Assembly: GCF_000144405.1 (NCBI RefSeq)
Contig: NC_014371.1
Span: 1,086,501 to 1,150,500 of the forward strand
DNA length: 64,000 nt
Direction of reading: 5' to 3'
Source: Prevotella melaninogenica ATCC 25845
Lineage (GTDB): Bacteria > Bacteroidota > Bacteroidia > Bacteroidales > Bacteroidaceae
The position numbers and the translations under genes are program-made. The notes beneath the pieces are model-generated. The model did no database searches, was not told the origin of the DNA, and saw only the letters and a program-made list of their open reading frames with translations. Shown in pieces: positions 8,618-17,225 of this stretch; positions within the stretch are counted from its first letter, which is position 1; each line of letters opens with the position of its first letter.

Positions 8618-8872
8618 ATGAAGACAGAGATTGAAAATATCATCTACAACTATGCAGACGAGATACCGCATATTCTCATTAGGGTTATCAACGCAATAAC
8701 CCTATCCGACAGCAAAGAGGAGTTAAGGTCGGCTATCAATAAAATAGCTGAAGAAACAGAACTTGACAAGTTCTTTGCATACGGTTATGGTGCGCATCAT
8801 TTTTGGCTTAAACACCGCAAATTATCTAATGGAGAGCCAAAGGAATACAGATTATTAAAGGTTGAATTTTAA
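8618..8872 (+). CDS. Small hypothetical protein of the PcfK/PcfJ operon
   Basis: An 84-aa soluble protein (MKTEIENIIYNYADEI...) with an acidic first half and a basic, aromatic tail (AYGYGAHHFWLKHRKL). It lies 27 bp after the PcfJ gene and 4 bp before the next small gene, on the same strand with similar composition, so it is probably a real operon member. I do not recognise a domain. Similar small ORFs are common at this position in Bacteroidota conjugative elements, but no function is known to me. Confidence 0.6.
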   Translation: MKTEIENIIYNYADEIPHILIRVINAITLSDSKEELRSAINKIAEETELDKFFAYGYGAHHFWLKHRKLSNGEPKEYRLLKVEF

Positions 8873-8876
8873 GATT

Positions 8877-9110
8877 ATGAAGAAGAAAGTTTACAGAGTT
8901 CGGACACAATACGTCTTTGAAGGAGTGTTCGATGTGGTTGCGGAGAGCAAGGAATACGCACGGCAAAAAGTCCTGCAAAATTGTGGATTGGTTATGGGTG
9001 GAAGCGTTCACAGCACTTTGCCCGATGAAGAGATAAATTGGGCATTTGACATACACCCCAATAAACGAATAGACAGAATAACGAAAGTGCAAAAATATCC
9101 TTCTGAATAA
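8877..9110 (+). CDS. Small hypothetical protein, last gene of the PcfK/PcfJ operon
   Basis: A 77-aa protein read from ATG 8877 (MKKKVYRVRTQYVFEGVF). An upstream in-frame ATG at 8862 would overlap the preceding gene and gives an unconvincing extension. The sequence alternates hydrophobic and charged residues (YVFEGVFDVVAESKEYARQKVLQNCG), suggesting a small α/β fold. It has no signal peptide, membrane helix or known motif. A strong terminator begins 7 bp after its stop codon and closes the operon. Confidence 0.6.
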   Translation: MKKKVYRVRTQYVFEGVFDVVAESKEYARQKVLQNCGLVMGGSVHSTLPDEEINWAFDIHPNKRIDRITKVQKYPSE

Positions 9111-9116
9111 TAGTAA

Positions 9117-9150
9117 AAGCCACGCAAGCCGAAATTTGCGTGGCTTCTTT
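9117..9150 (+). terminator. Terminator closing the PcfK/PcfJ operon
   Basis: An 11-bp perfect stem (9117-9127 with 9136-9146), an 8-nt loop and a pyrimidine/T-rich tail, directly after the stop codon at 9110. Confidence 0.85.
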
Positions 9151-9338
9151 TCTTTATCTTTGAACGAGCAGGCGACCAAAGAAAAGAAGCAAAAGAATGT
9201 CGCAAGAAATAAGAATTCTAACAATCATGATTACCTGTTAATACATCTTCCAAAAGTTATCTTAAATTTAGGCATACACTTTGTTTATTAATATGTTTAA
9301 TTTTTAAGACCCCAGCCCAAGGACTGGTATATTTTATT

Positions 9339-9470
9339 ATGGGAATAAAAACTGGACCAAAAAGAATTGCAAAATCAACAGGACAACCTGACAGGAGACA
9401 AAGAGACAATAAGTCTACTCCTGGTAACACACCTTCTTTGAAACCCCATATTCATAAGAAAGGGGACTAA
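9339..9470 (+). CDS. Possible 43-aa basic peptide
   Basis: An open frame from ATG 9339 to TAA 9470 encodes MGIKTGPKRIAKSTGQPDRR and a further 23 residues ending in PHIHKKGD. It is strongly basic, lacks hydrophobic segments and lies between two terminators (9117-9150 and 9499-9531). The low hydrophobicity and isolated position leave it doubtful. It could be a small nucleic-acid-binding peptide or chance. The rest of the 9111-9553 gap shows no gene. Confidence 0.3.
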   Translation: MGIKTGPKRIAKSTGQPDRRQRDNKSTPGNTPSLKPHIHKKGD

Positions 9471-9498
9471 ACCAATTCTAAATTTTCTTACACAAAAG

Positions 9499-9531
9499 AA
9501 TAAGGATGTGTCAAAATGACATATCCTTATT
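9499..9531. terminator. Bidirectional terminator hairpin
   Basis: A 15-bp stem (9499-9513 with 9517-9531, one G-T pair) around a 3-nt loop, with A-rich sequence on the left and T-rich on the right. It lies 22 bp beyond the stop of the minus-strand gene ending at 9554, so it probably terminates that gene and any rightward transcript. Confidence 0.8.
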
Positions 9532-9553
9532 TAACATTGTCATGATAGATGTG

Positions 9554-11224
9554 TCATTCTATTATTGAGATCAGCCATTTTAATCTTTCATTAAGACGAT
9601 TCAACAGATTGAACAATACTACTTTATCAGAATTCTGAAGTATTCCAAAGAAGTTAAACAATTCTTCTGTCCTTGTATCCAACTTAGTACTCTTTCTATG
9701 GGCTACTGTAGAAGATCGTAAATCCTGAACTTTGCGTAGGAGTTTAACAACATTACTATCTAGTAACCCTTCTGAAATCAAGAAGCATTCAAATTTTGTT
9801 ATTCCCCCTTGAATGTATGAAGGTTTAAGCTCTTTTATATTTCTCTCTGACAAGAATCTTAAGACATCAGGCTTAGTAGAATCAATAGCTTTTACTAATT
9901 GCTTTTCATTCAACGAGTCTATGAGCAGTTTCGTAATTGATTGAATTAGTCCATCAAATTCTTTTTGGTCATTTTCTTGTCCCATCAGATGCAAGGTTTC
10001 GAAATGGTATTGGTCATCAGCTGCTAATTCTTTGAACAATGACCAACCATATTTAGTTCTCCATTTATCATTTACTTGTATATAAAGTTGCTTAAATACC
10101 AAGTCAGGAGCCACAGAGCAATTAGTTGGGATTGCATCAAACCATCGACTGAAAGTGGTTATACTATAAAACCCATTTCTTGGGGGCAAAACATTGAAAC
10201 TTCTCCAATGAAGTTGTTCTCTATGTGGCATTCTACCTAAATCAACAAGAGCCGCTACCACATAATCGTCAGAGCGATCATTATCAATTAGTATTCCCCA
10301 TGATGGTCCTGAAAGGTAACCATCGTGAACCGAGTATTTGTCTACAGCTTGAAAATATTTTGACAAAACATCTCTTTTAAAGAAAACAGGAGAAAGTGAA
10401 TAGGGCTCGTCACCTTGCCTTGTAAACAGATTTGGCATCCGATTTTCATCACAAGAAATAAAGACTTCTTTTCCATCTTCATCTGACCCAACTATAAAAC
10501 TTTCGTATCCTGAATCTCGCAGTTTCCAAAGATGTTGTATATCCTTATCATTGTATCTCATCATACATTTACCTCGAAATACAGCACAGGATTTATATCC
10601 CAAGCCGTATCCAGCAGATTCCTGTAAAGCATAGCTGAATATAAAATCGCTATCTTTAATTGTTGTCCATGGAATTTTATTGCCTCCCAATTCATCTATA
10701 CTCTTTGTGTCATTTATAACCTCATCGGTAAATACTAAGAGATTAAGTTTCTTAACAGCAATATATTCTTTCACATATTTCAGCTTAACTTCTAAATTTA
10801 TTCCCGCAACTCTAGCGACCTCCACATCATCTCCACACTCATCCACCTGATAATATACATACTCATTTTTTCCTTTTGCTTCCTTATGTAACTTGAAGTA
10901 CATAACAAATTCCTCTGCAAGAAATGCTTCTTCATCCCATCTTCCCTCTTTCTCCAAATACATAACGATTGGTTCCACCTCATCGTTGCTATAACGAGAA
11001 TAGCTGATAAAAGTCCCGTCCAACTGCTCGTTAATAAGAGGACCTGCTTTGGAGTGTGAGATATCCCAAGTATCGTATGTCATGCTCTTTGTAGCAAGAT
11101 TGTCATTTACTAAGCATGAGAAGATTCTTGTGTCACAAAGCGTAATCCACCCATTATCACTAAATTTTCGAAACAACCTATCTATAAGTTGATCGCACAA
11201 AGGATATTGTTTTAAGTCAATCAT
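9554..11224 (-). CDS. Uncharacterised 556-aa protein with a HEPN-like C-terminal motif
   Basis: A large soluble protein with no signal peptide or membrane helix. The N-terminal two-thirds is a mixed α/β region I cannot name; it contains SAGYGLGYKSCAVFRGKCM (about 230), WGILIDNDRSDDYVVAALVDLG (about 325-345) and an aromatic-rich stretch REQLHWRSFNVLPPRNGFYS. The last ~150 residues look all-helical and contain LRSSTVAHRKS, giving R503-x5-H509. This matches the R-x4-6-H pattern of HEPN domains, many of which are RNases in toxin or defence proteins. It sits alone between terminators inside the mobile region, so it is a cargo candidate. The HEPN call rests on one short motif in a helical context and needs a profile search. 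Confidence 0.6.
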   Translation of the reverse strand: MIDLKQYPLCDQLIDRLFRKFSDNGWITLCDTRIFSCLVNDNLATKSMTYDTWDISHSKAGPLINEQLDGTFISYSRYSNDEVEPIVMYLEKEGRWDEEAFLAEEFVMYFKLHKEAKGKNEYVYYQVDECGDDVEVARVAGINLEVKLKYVKEYIAVKKLNLLVFTDEVINDTKSIDELGGNKIPWTTIKDSDFIFSYALQESAGYGLGYKSCAVFRGKCMMRYNDKDIQHLWKLRDSGYESFIVGSDEDGKEVFISCDENRMPNLFTRQGDEPYSLSPVFFKRDVLSKYFQAVDKYSVHDGYLSGPSWGILIDNDRSDDYVVAALVDLGRMPHREQLHWRSFNVLPPRNGFYSITTFSRWFDAIPTNCSVAPDLVFKQLYIQVNDKWRTKYGWSLFKELAADDQYHFETLHLMGQENDQKEFDGLIQSITKLLIDSLNEKQLVKAIDSTKPDVLRFLSERNIKELKPSYIQGGITKFECFLISEGLLDSNVVKLLRKVQDLRSSTVAHRKSTKLDTRTEELFNFFGILQNSDKVVLFNLLNRLNERLKWLISIIE

Positions 11225-11389
11225 AATTGTTCTTACTTAAGCGAGTTCAACCTTAATCTGTATTCTATCTTTATAATAGTTAATAAAGCACATTGTAATT
11301 ATTTTAGATTAATATGCAAAGAATGTGCCGAAACAAGTTCATACCGAACGTATAATATGTCTGACAAAACGACATCCTCTTTAAGTCAT

Positions 11390-11896
11390 CTACTTAATAT
11401 AAAAAAGCAGAAACTCTACTTGCCTCCGTTTGACTAATCCATTCAACACCTTGCCCTTGTATCGGCAGAAAGAAACATACTCCCGATAAAAGTTTCTATC
11501 TCCAGCTTCTATTTTTCGTAGCAGCCGACTCTTAGGGTACTTGCCATATCCAAGCAGTCGCCCCACGCCCACATTATAGGCAAGCAAGGTCAGTAGCAGG
11601 GCATCCTTACCATAGCACTTGAAGTGCTCAAAGCATTTCCAAAGGTCGGCACGGAGCAGGGAGTCCGCCTGCCGTTCCGTCATATCCGCAGTGAAATGCT
11701 CTCCTAATTGCAGCTGATGCCCATAGCCAACATACGGATAATTCTTCCAGCCGTGCATACCCTCAAAGTATTTCACTACAACAACTGCACGCTCAAAAGG
11801 TGGCAAGTCTGCCAGCCGCACCCTGCGTTGGGCAAGGGTCGGCTGACAGAACAGGCAGAATACACAAAGTAAAATGAAAGAATTTATCGTTCGCAT
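11390..11896 (-). CDS. Lysozyme-like muramidase of a conjugative transfer operon
   Basis: A 168-aa exported protein with a signal peptide (1-22, ending PTLAQ). The core YFEGMHGWKNYPYVGYGHQL (about 43-61) has the E ... Y/D ... GYGH layout of phage-type (GH24-like) lysozymes, in which the glutamate is catalytic. ERQADSLLRADL and LLTLLAYNVGVGRLLGYG are further family-like segments. It would open peptidoglycan locally for the mating apparatus. It is the last gene of a minus-strand run traO-traQ-lysozyme with gaps of about 10 bp, the order found at the end of CTnDOT-type tra operons. The 165 bp downstream holds no gene. Confidence 0.8.
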   Translation of the reverse strand: MRTINSFILLCVFCLFCQPTLAQRRVRLADLPPFERAVVVVKYFEGMHGWKNYPYVGYGHQLQLGEHFTADMTERQADSLLRADLWKCFEHFKCYGKDALLLTLLAYNVGVGRLLGYGKYPKSRLLRKIEAGDRNFYREYVSFCRYKGKVLNGLVKRRQVEFLLFYIK

Positions 11897-11907
11897 CCAT
11901 TATGTTC

Positions 11908-12366
11908 TTAGCGGCGAGAAGATGCAGGCTTGTCCTTGCCCTCTTCTCGCTCGTTGTTAAAACTAAAGGTCAGCTGCTGAACCTTACCGAAACTATCCTC
12001 CACATTTACATCAATCGTCTGGCGGTCAGATGACAGCGAGGTGTAGTATAAGCGAAACACGTCCTTTGTCAGCGGATAGCGGTCGTTGGGCTTGAAAACT
12101 GTGCCGTTATCATTTCTTAGCAAGCCTTTGCCGTCAGACTGGAAATAACGTATCGTATAGCGAGTGTCAGCAAACTCACCGCCCCGCTTTAATGTGCAGC
12201 GTATCTCAGCTGTCTGCCCCCTTACGATGTCCTTCTGAACCGGCATTGTCTCCACCGTAAACGGATAAGACTGCTGAACATCCAAATCCCTATCACAAGC
12301 AGATAGGCAAAACACGGCAAGGGTCAGCACACCCATTACCCAAATCGTATTCAATATTTTCTTCAT
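11908..12366 (-). CDS. traQ: TraQ-like conjugative transposon lipoprotein (DUF3872)
   Basis: A 152-aa lipoprotein with a lipobox around LSAC (C24). The body has an Ig-like β-sandwich look: YPFTVETMPVQKDIVRGQTAEIRCTL, then YTIRYFQSDGKG and DRQTIDVNVEDSFGKVQQLTFSF. This matches the DUF3872/TraQ family found after TraO in Bacteroidota conjugative transposons. It probably sits at the outer membrane as part of the transfer apparatus. It lies 12 bp after traO and 11 bp before the lysozyme gene. In CTnDOT a primase-type gene (traP) separates traO and traQ; here the two are adjacent. Confidence 0.82.
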   Translation of the reverse strand: MKKILNTIWVMGVLTLAVFCLSACDRDLDVQQSYPFTVETMPVQKDIVRGQTAEIRCTLKRGGEFADTRYTIRYFQSDGKGLLRNDNGTVFKPNDRYPLTKDVFRLYYTSLSSDRQTIDVNVEDSFGKVQQLTFSFNNEREEGKDKPASSRR

Positions 12367-12378
12367 CTTTTCTTCTAC

Positions 12379-12969
12379 TTAAAAGTTAAACCTTAGTCCT
12401 GTTGAAACAGTCGGACGGAAGCGATGCACGTCCGTTCCAAAGAGGAAACGTCCCTGCACCTTTACAAGAAAGAGAACTCTGTCTGTTAGAAACACTTCCA
12501 CCGAACCATGTACGGAACCGCCATAGACAAAGCGGGAGCGGTCGATCAACGTCGCCCCATCGGGTAGCAGCTTCTTGTCCTCATTCAGTTGCTCATAGCC
12601 ACCCAAGGCGGATATGCCACTATAGAGAAACACGTTCTTACCTCTGTCGGAGAGAACAGGGTGCATATAACCCAAGTGCAAAAGTGCATCCTTGAGTTTT
12701 ACGTTATAACTTCTGTACGGCATATTCTGCTGTTCATACTCTGCCATAACAAAAGTATAGTTCTCACGACCCAGATAGCGGGTGAGTGATGTTCCTATAC
12801 CGAAATTGTCAGCAGCAAGAAACTTTTCACCCTTGATAAGTGGAACACTCCCTACGACCTCTATTCCCCTTTGCTTGGGTATCAGTCGCTGTGCCTGCGA
12901 TGGCAGACTGAAAGTCATAGCCACCGCAACACATACTGTCAGAATGATATTGTTCTTCTTCATTACCAT
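12379..12969 (-). CDS. traO: TraO-like conjugative transposon outer-membrane protein
   Basis: A 196-aa protein with a signal peptide (about 1-27, cleaved after SQA) and a β-rich outer-membrane-like body ending in the aromatic terminus STGLRFNF, typical of outer-membrane β-barrels. GIEVVGSVPLIKGEK and LKDALLHLGYMHPVLSDRGK match my recollection of the TraO family of CTnDOT-like elements. MKKNN two codons in is an alternative start. It should be preceded by traN, traM and so on, but the sequence to its right contains only a terminator-like hairpin and a broken transposase. The rest of the tra operon is therefore gone from this locus, and the gene is probably a non-functional leftover unless transcribed from elsewhere. 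Confidence 0.83.
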   Translation of the reverse strand: MVMKKNNIILTVCVAVAMTFSLPSQAQRLIPKQRGIEVVGSVPLIKGEKFLAADNFGIGTSLTRYLGRENYTFVMAEYEQQNMPYRSYNVKLKDALLHLGYMHPVLSDRGKNVFLYSGISALGGYEQLNEDKKLLPDGATLIDRSRFVYGGSVHGSVEVFLTDRVLFLVKVQGRFLFGTDVHRFRPTVSTGLRFNF

Positions 12970-13043
12970 TTCAGTTTGAGGTTATCAATTATTGGTGTCC
13001 AATAAAACTTTTTTGCGTTCCTATCTTTTTAATTCAGAATAAT

Positions 13044-13079
13044 AAAAAAAACGGGCTGATTGTTTTGCACATTCAGCCC
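13044..13079 (-). terminator. Minus-strand terminator hairpin
   Basis: A 7-bp GC-rich stem (13053-13059 with 13073-13079), followed on the minus strand by eight T residues (13051-13044). It would stop leftward transcription before traO, so whatever once lay upstream no longer drives the tra genes. It may belong to the inserted IS end. Confidence 0.6.
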
Positions 13080-13123
13080 TTCTTATTTCCTTTGTAGCTG
13101 TCATAATAAAACAATGAAATAAG

Positions 13124-13384
13124 ATGAACAAAAGTACACATTTTATCGGACAATCGCTATATATTCAACTGTTAAACTATTTTAATTGTGATAAAATTCT
13201 CTCTCTGAGTCAAGCTCAGGGAGGTGAACACTATATAAAGAAATTTGATGCATGGCATCATCTCGTTGTCATGCTTTATGCCGTAATGATGCGTTTAGAC
13301 TCTCTGCGTGAGATAAAGGCCTCTCTCTTTGCTAATGTTAATCGCTTTAATCATCTTGGTTTAACCCAAATTCATATCCTATAA
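13124..13384 (+). pseudogene. Truncated IS4-type transposase, N-terminal (DUF4372) fragment
   Basis: 86 codons encode MNKSTHFIGQSLYIQLLNYF, then KKFDAWHHLVVMLYAVMMRLDSLREI and VNRFNHLGLTQI. This is the start of an IS4-family transposase (DUF4372-like domain), which normally runs to about 400 aa. The DDE catalytic domain is absent. After LGLTQI the sequence diverges, and a TAA follows four codons later. No catalytic remnant was found in other frames before 13510. It marks a rearrangement point where the tra operon was cut, and family A repeats (chromosomal-type spacer) start 130 bp further on. Confidence 0.75.
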
Positions 13385-13513
13385 AACAAGTCACCGCTCT
13401 AAATTATATTTACATTTATCGTTGCTTTATTCACCAAAAACAGTCGAAAAAACGCTTTTCCCACCACCTTTGTAACTCGTTCGTTATGAAGAAGTTACAA
13501 AATCGTTTTTCAG

Positions 13514-13614
13514 AAGGTACTTAATAGGACTTCAAAAGGGCGTTAGTAAGGGGCTTAAAGGGCATCTTTTACAAGCCAAAAGGGCGTTGATTCGAATGCT
13601 AAAGAGCATCTTTT
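13514..13614 (+). repeat. Family A dispersed repeat, copy 1 (plus orientation)
   Basis: A ~100-bp element with the fixed order 'ggacttcaaaagggcgtt', 'agtaagg..cttaaagggc', 'cttttacaagccaaaaggg', then 'aagagcat'. Six further copies follow in the window (16861, 22588, 29735, 43171, 49923, 63108). This copy lies in the convergent gap between the truncated transposase and the primase-helicase gene. The rest of 13385-13730 shows no gene. Confidence 0.85.
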
Positions 13615-13730
13615 AAAAAGGAAGATGTGAAAAATAATTACATTCGTAGTTTGATTTGGCTTTGAAAAGGATAAAAGATACAGACATTTATTTATACTAA
13701 ACTTATCCTAATTTGCATATATCATGTTAC

Positions 13731-16625
13731 TTAACTATGTTTATGTATCATCTTTATCAATTCATTAGCAAGATAAATATCAGTCACCTTTATCATGTTA
13801 TCATCCTTTGAAGCATAACCAAGCGTGTTTATTGAACCATACCAAACAACTTCTTTATCAATGATGGTAGTATATAATGATAGCTTTGGTTTCACTTTTA
13901 CAGATAGCCCCTTTGATTGGATGAATGCTGTTTGTTCGTTCTCTGCAACTGTTGTAATAAGAATTTCAATTCCCTGCTGAGCAAGTTCTTTCAACAAAGT
14001 GACTAAGGGATTTTGCTCCGTTCTATACAGTTTTGGTGAAGATATCACAATGGAACGCTTAGCCTTTGTCAAATCTGAAGTATAGGGGCGGTAGAAAGTT
14101 GAACCATTAAATATCTGATTCTCAGCTATGGAGGACGATATGTCGTTTATATGATCAAACAATGTTGGTTGGGCTGTATTGATTGTTTTGTATCCTATTG
14201 CAGCATAGCCTTTGAGTCGTTTTCTATACATACTATCGCAAATTGGCTCATGGATATCGATATAGTCATAGATACGTACATCTTTCTTTCCCTCATATTC
14301 CCGATGAAGCCGACCTGCATACTGAGTTAAAAGACCTTTCCATGAGATTGGAAGTGCAAGGAATAGGGTGTCAAGACGCGGATAATCAAAGCCTTCGCCA
14401 ATATACTTTCCCGTTGCGACAATAACTAATTGTTCGCTGTCAGGAATAGTTTGTAGCCGTTGCATTGCCTCTCGCTTTTCTCTTGTCGTACCTGCCCCTG
14501 TCAATGAGATAACATTTTTGATGGTAGCTTTCAACTTCTCTGCTAATACAGACACATGGGCAGTTCTATTAGTCAGAATGATCGGTGTTCTTCCTGTATT
14601 AACTGCTTTGCAAATATCTTCTACAATGAGATTGTTGCGTATCTCATCTTCGGATAGATATTTATATAAGGTTGCAATTGATAGTCTGTCCTCTAAAATA
14701 GAGTTATATGATGTAAATCTTGGAATAAGAAACCTATCGAAGGATTGCTTAGCTATCTGACTTTTAACATCAGTAGAAAATCGTATTGGACCACATTGCA
14801 TGAAGATGATTGGCTGATGACCGTCTTTACGAATGGGGGTAGCTGTTAACCCATATATGGTGTGAGCTTTTATAGACATCAATACTTGTTCAAAGGTTAT
14901 AGAAGACACATGATGACATTCGTCAACAATTACCATTCCGTAGTCCTGTACAAATGGTTTTACACCATCTTCATCCAAACATGACTGTATAAGAGCTATG
15001 TCAATAATACCGTGAAGTGTATTCCCTGATGAATCAAAGCAACCTAAAGGAGAAAACACCTTACGTCTACCACGTTTATTCTTTTCTTCATGTTTTGGAT
15101 AGTCTATATTAAGAAACTCTGTTAAGCGGTCATGCCATTGTTTAAGTAATGCTTTCGAATGAACAAGGATGAGTGTATTTACTTTTTTACGAGCGATGAT
15201 AGCCGCTGCAGTAACGGTTTTCCCAAAAGCGGTAGTGGCATGTAGGATGCCATTCGTATATGGTAAAAGAGCATTGATGGCTTCCAACTGTTCCTCTCTT
15301 TCTTCCCCTTGAAAAGAAACTGAAATCTTATTGCCATGATTTGTTTTATCAGTAATAGTGTATGTTACAGCATTGTCGTTAAGGAATGATCGAGTAGCAT
15401 CCTCACAACCACGTGGCATAGCAAGGTATTCGTTAGTAATATCAAAACATGAGATTATGCGTGGAATGGCATATGTAGAAAGGCGGAGTGCTTGCTTACT
15501 GTAAAATTCAGGGTTCTTGAAGGCTGCAATTCTTTTCAGATGGTTTAGTACCTTTGCAGAAACAGCCTTCAATGGGATGTATAGTTTGTCTGCTTTGATT
15601 ATCTCAACCTTAGCATGGAAGTCTTCTTGTGTAATATTTTGCGGCAAAGGAGTAACCCATGGCTTGCTTTCGCTCGACATAGACAGTTTTCCAAGTTCTT
15701 CTTGATAATGTAGGCGTAGTAGTTGGTCGATAGTAGATTCTTGTATTTTCTTGAGATTATATAGAAATGCCCATTGATCCTTATATACAAGGAAATCATT
15801 GTCAACAAACACACTGTTCTCTTTCCTGCGTGCCTGACCTTGTAGTGGGAGTGCAACGAGGTTGCCAAAGCCTCCTTCTGGTAAATAATCTTGATTGGGA
15901 AAGAAACGGTCATAGGAGTTGAACGACATCTGTCCATTACGCGTCATAGCTTCTGTTAGTATAGCATTTCCTAATCTCCTCGCCTTAGATGCTGGTAGAG
16001 GCGCTTCAAAGAAAATCCACACGTGGGCACCATTCCCCGATCTCGAGCGCTCTATGGCATAGGGAATCAGCCATTCTCTGCACACACCCACATAGGCAAG
16101 TACATCTTCTTTATAACCATACTTACAGTTCTTGTCATCAAAATCGGCACAAAGGAAAGCACAGTTATTATCTTGCATGATAGCATAGAGTCCCACAACA
16201 TCACAGCAATACTCATCTTTCCCTTCTAAATGGCGATACATATCTTGAGACGTTAGTGGTGCAAAGTTTCTATTTGGACATATTGCACACCTATACCTCT
16301 TCTTATCACAGATACCTTGTTTCCACTCATTAATACAAACAGGTTGATATCCAGATTTACCAGTTGTCTTACTAAACCATCTCCGTGCAAAGACATCTTC
16401 CCTCCCTTTAAATAAGGATTGGAAAAGTCTTATGCGCTCATCAATCGAAAGAGTAATAGTTGGAACTGAAACCAAAGAATATATAGGCTTATTCATATCT
16501 TCTTTCATCCTTGTTTCATATTCAATACCATGGATTTTTAGAAGTGATATCAGAACCTCATTCTCTTTGTGCAAAACCTCATATTGCCTAAGAAGTTTAT
16601 TATATCTTGTCAGTAAATCATCCAT
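13731..16625 (-). CDS. TOTE-type archaeo-eukaryotic primase fused to an SF2 helicase and a PLD-like domain
   Basis: A 964-aa protein. Residues 1-30 form a coiled coil. A Cys cluster (CDKKRYRCAICPNRNFAPL, about 122-140) precedes an AEP primase-like domain with CADFDDK (the catalytic DxD) and RSRSGNGAHVWIFFE (about 205-220). A superfamily-2 helicase follows: Walker A ATTAFGKTVTA (about 465), DECHH (Walker B), GLTATP (motif III) and QYAGRLHREYEGK (motif VI). The C-terminus (about 860-964) looks like one PLD-type nuclease repeat (SIVISSPKLYR ... IIDKEVVWYGSIN), but the usual HxKx4D reads SxYx4D, so catalysis is doubtful. TOTE-type primase-helicases are predicted conflict/defence or replication-linked proteins. 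The gene stands alone, flanked by inverted family A repeats (copies 1 and 2). Confidence 0.85.
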   Translation of the reverse strand: MDDLLTRYNKLLRQYEVLHKENEVLISLLKIHGIEYETRMKEDMNKPIYSLVSVPTITLSIDERIRLFQSLFKGREDVFARRWFSKTTGKSGYQPVCINEWKQGICDKKRYRCAICPNRNFAPLTSQDMYRHLEGKDEYCCDVVGLYAIMQDNNCAFLCADFDDKNCKYGYKEDVLAYVGVCREWLIPYAIERSRSGNGAHVWIFFEAPLPASKARRLGNAILTEAMTRNGQMSFNSYDRFFPNQDYLPEGGFGNLVALPLQGQARRKENSVFVDNDFLVYKDQWAFLYNLKKIQESTIDQLLRLHYQEELGKLSMSSESKPWVTPLPQNITQEDFHAKVEIIKADKLYIPLKAVSAKVLNHLKRIAAFKNPEFYSKQALRLSTYAIPRIISCFDITNEYLAMPRGCEDATRSFLNDNAVTYTITDKTNHGNKISVSFQGEEREEQLEAINALLPYTNGILHATTAFGKTVTAAAIIARKKVNTLILVHSKALLKQWHDRLTEFLNIDYPKHEEKNKRGRRKVFSPLGCFDSSGNTLHGIIDIALIQSCLDEDGVKPFVQDYGMVIVDECHHVSSITFEQVLMSIKAHTIYGLTATPIRKDGHQPIIFMQCGPIRFSTDVKSQIAKQSFDRFLIPRFTSYNSILEDRLSIATLYKYLSEDEIRNNLIVEDICKAVNTGRTPIILTNRTAHVSVLAEKLKATIKNVISLTGAGTTREKREAMQRLQTIPDSEQLVIVATGKYIGEGFDYPRLDTLFLALPISWKGLLTQYAGRLHREYEGKKDVRIYDYIDIHEPICDSMYRKRLKGYAAIGYKTINTAQPTLFDHINDISSSIAENQIFNGSTFYRPYTSDLTKAKRSIVISSPKLYRTEQNPLVTLLKELAQQGIEILITTVAENEQTAFIQSKGLSVKVKPKLSLYTTIIDKEVVWYGSINTLGYASKDDNMIKVTDIYLANELIKMIHKHS

Positions 16626-16860
16626 ATCATCAGCTGTTTTGACTACTTATCTTTGGTTCTTCCGTTAAATGCATAGACTGGAAATAGAATAAAGGTTTAC
16701 ATGCTTGTGTGGTATGGAAATCCCGAATAAGATAGTTATACAAAGGGAAATAAACTAAAAGATAAAATGTAAATAATACTATACCTATCCGTATTCCACC
16801 AACAACTTATTTCCAAATTATAGGAATTTGTAAACTATTTTTATGTATCTCAAAACCAAT

Positions 16861-16960
16861 ACATGCTCTTTTGGATTCCAATTAACGCCCTTTTGGCTTG
16901 CAAAAGGTGCCCTTTAAGACCCTTACTAACGCCCTTTTGAAGTCCAATTAAGCACCTTTC
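16861..16960 (-). repeat. Family A dispersed repeat, copy 2 (minus orientation)
   Basis: A reverse-complement copy of the element at 13514, lying between the start of the primase-helicase gene and the end of the sensor operon. The flanks on both sides (16828-17090) are also related to those of copy 7 at 63108, so this belongs to a larger composite repeat. The gap 16626-17225 contains no gene. Confidence 0.85.
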
Positions 16961-17096
16961 GAAAACCACCTTCGCAACTACTTGATAACAAAATACTTAC
17001 GGAGGTAATAGGTTTACTTGTTTTTAGCTCAATTCCCAGCTTCCTCCTTGCATGTTTTGTAAATATATTTCTAACCTTTGTTACTTAATTTAAATC

Positions 17097-17185
17097 TCAC
17101 ACAGAGCCACGGAGCTAAGGGAGTTTATATTTAAAAATATGTTGACCATAGAGGTACCGTTGGTGCAGGGAACTCTAAGTATGGG
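17097..17185 (+). repeat. Family B dispersed repeat, copy 1
   Basis: An element with 'cacacagag', 'acggag', an AT-rich 'ttatatttaa' block and a 'gaggtaccgttggtgcaggg' block. Related copies are at 62955 and 63340. It sits about 135 bp from family A copy 2, the same spacing and order seen for copy 7 and family B copy 3. Confidence 0.7.
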
Positions 17186-17225
17186 TGAGAAGCTGTTTAC
17201 AAACCTATATTAATATACGTTGAGA

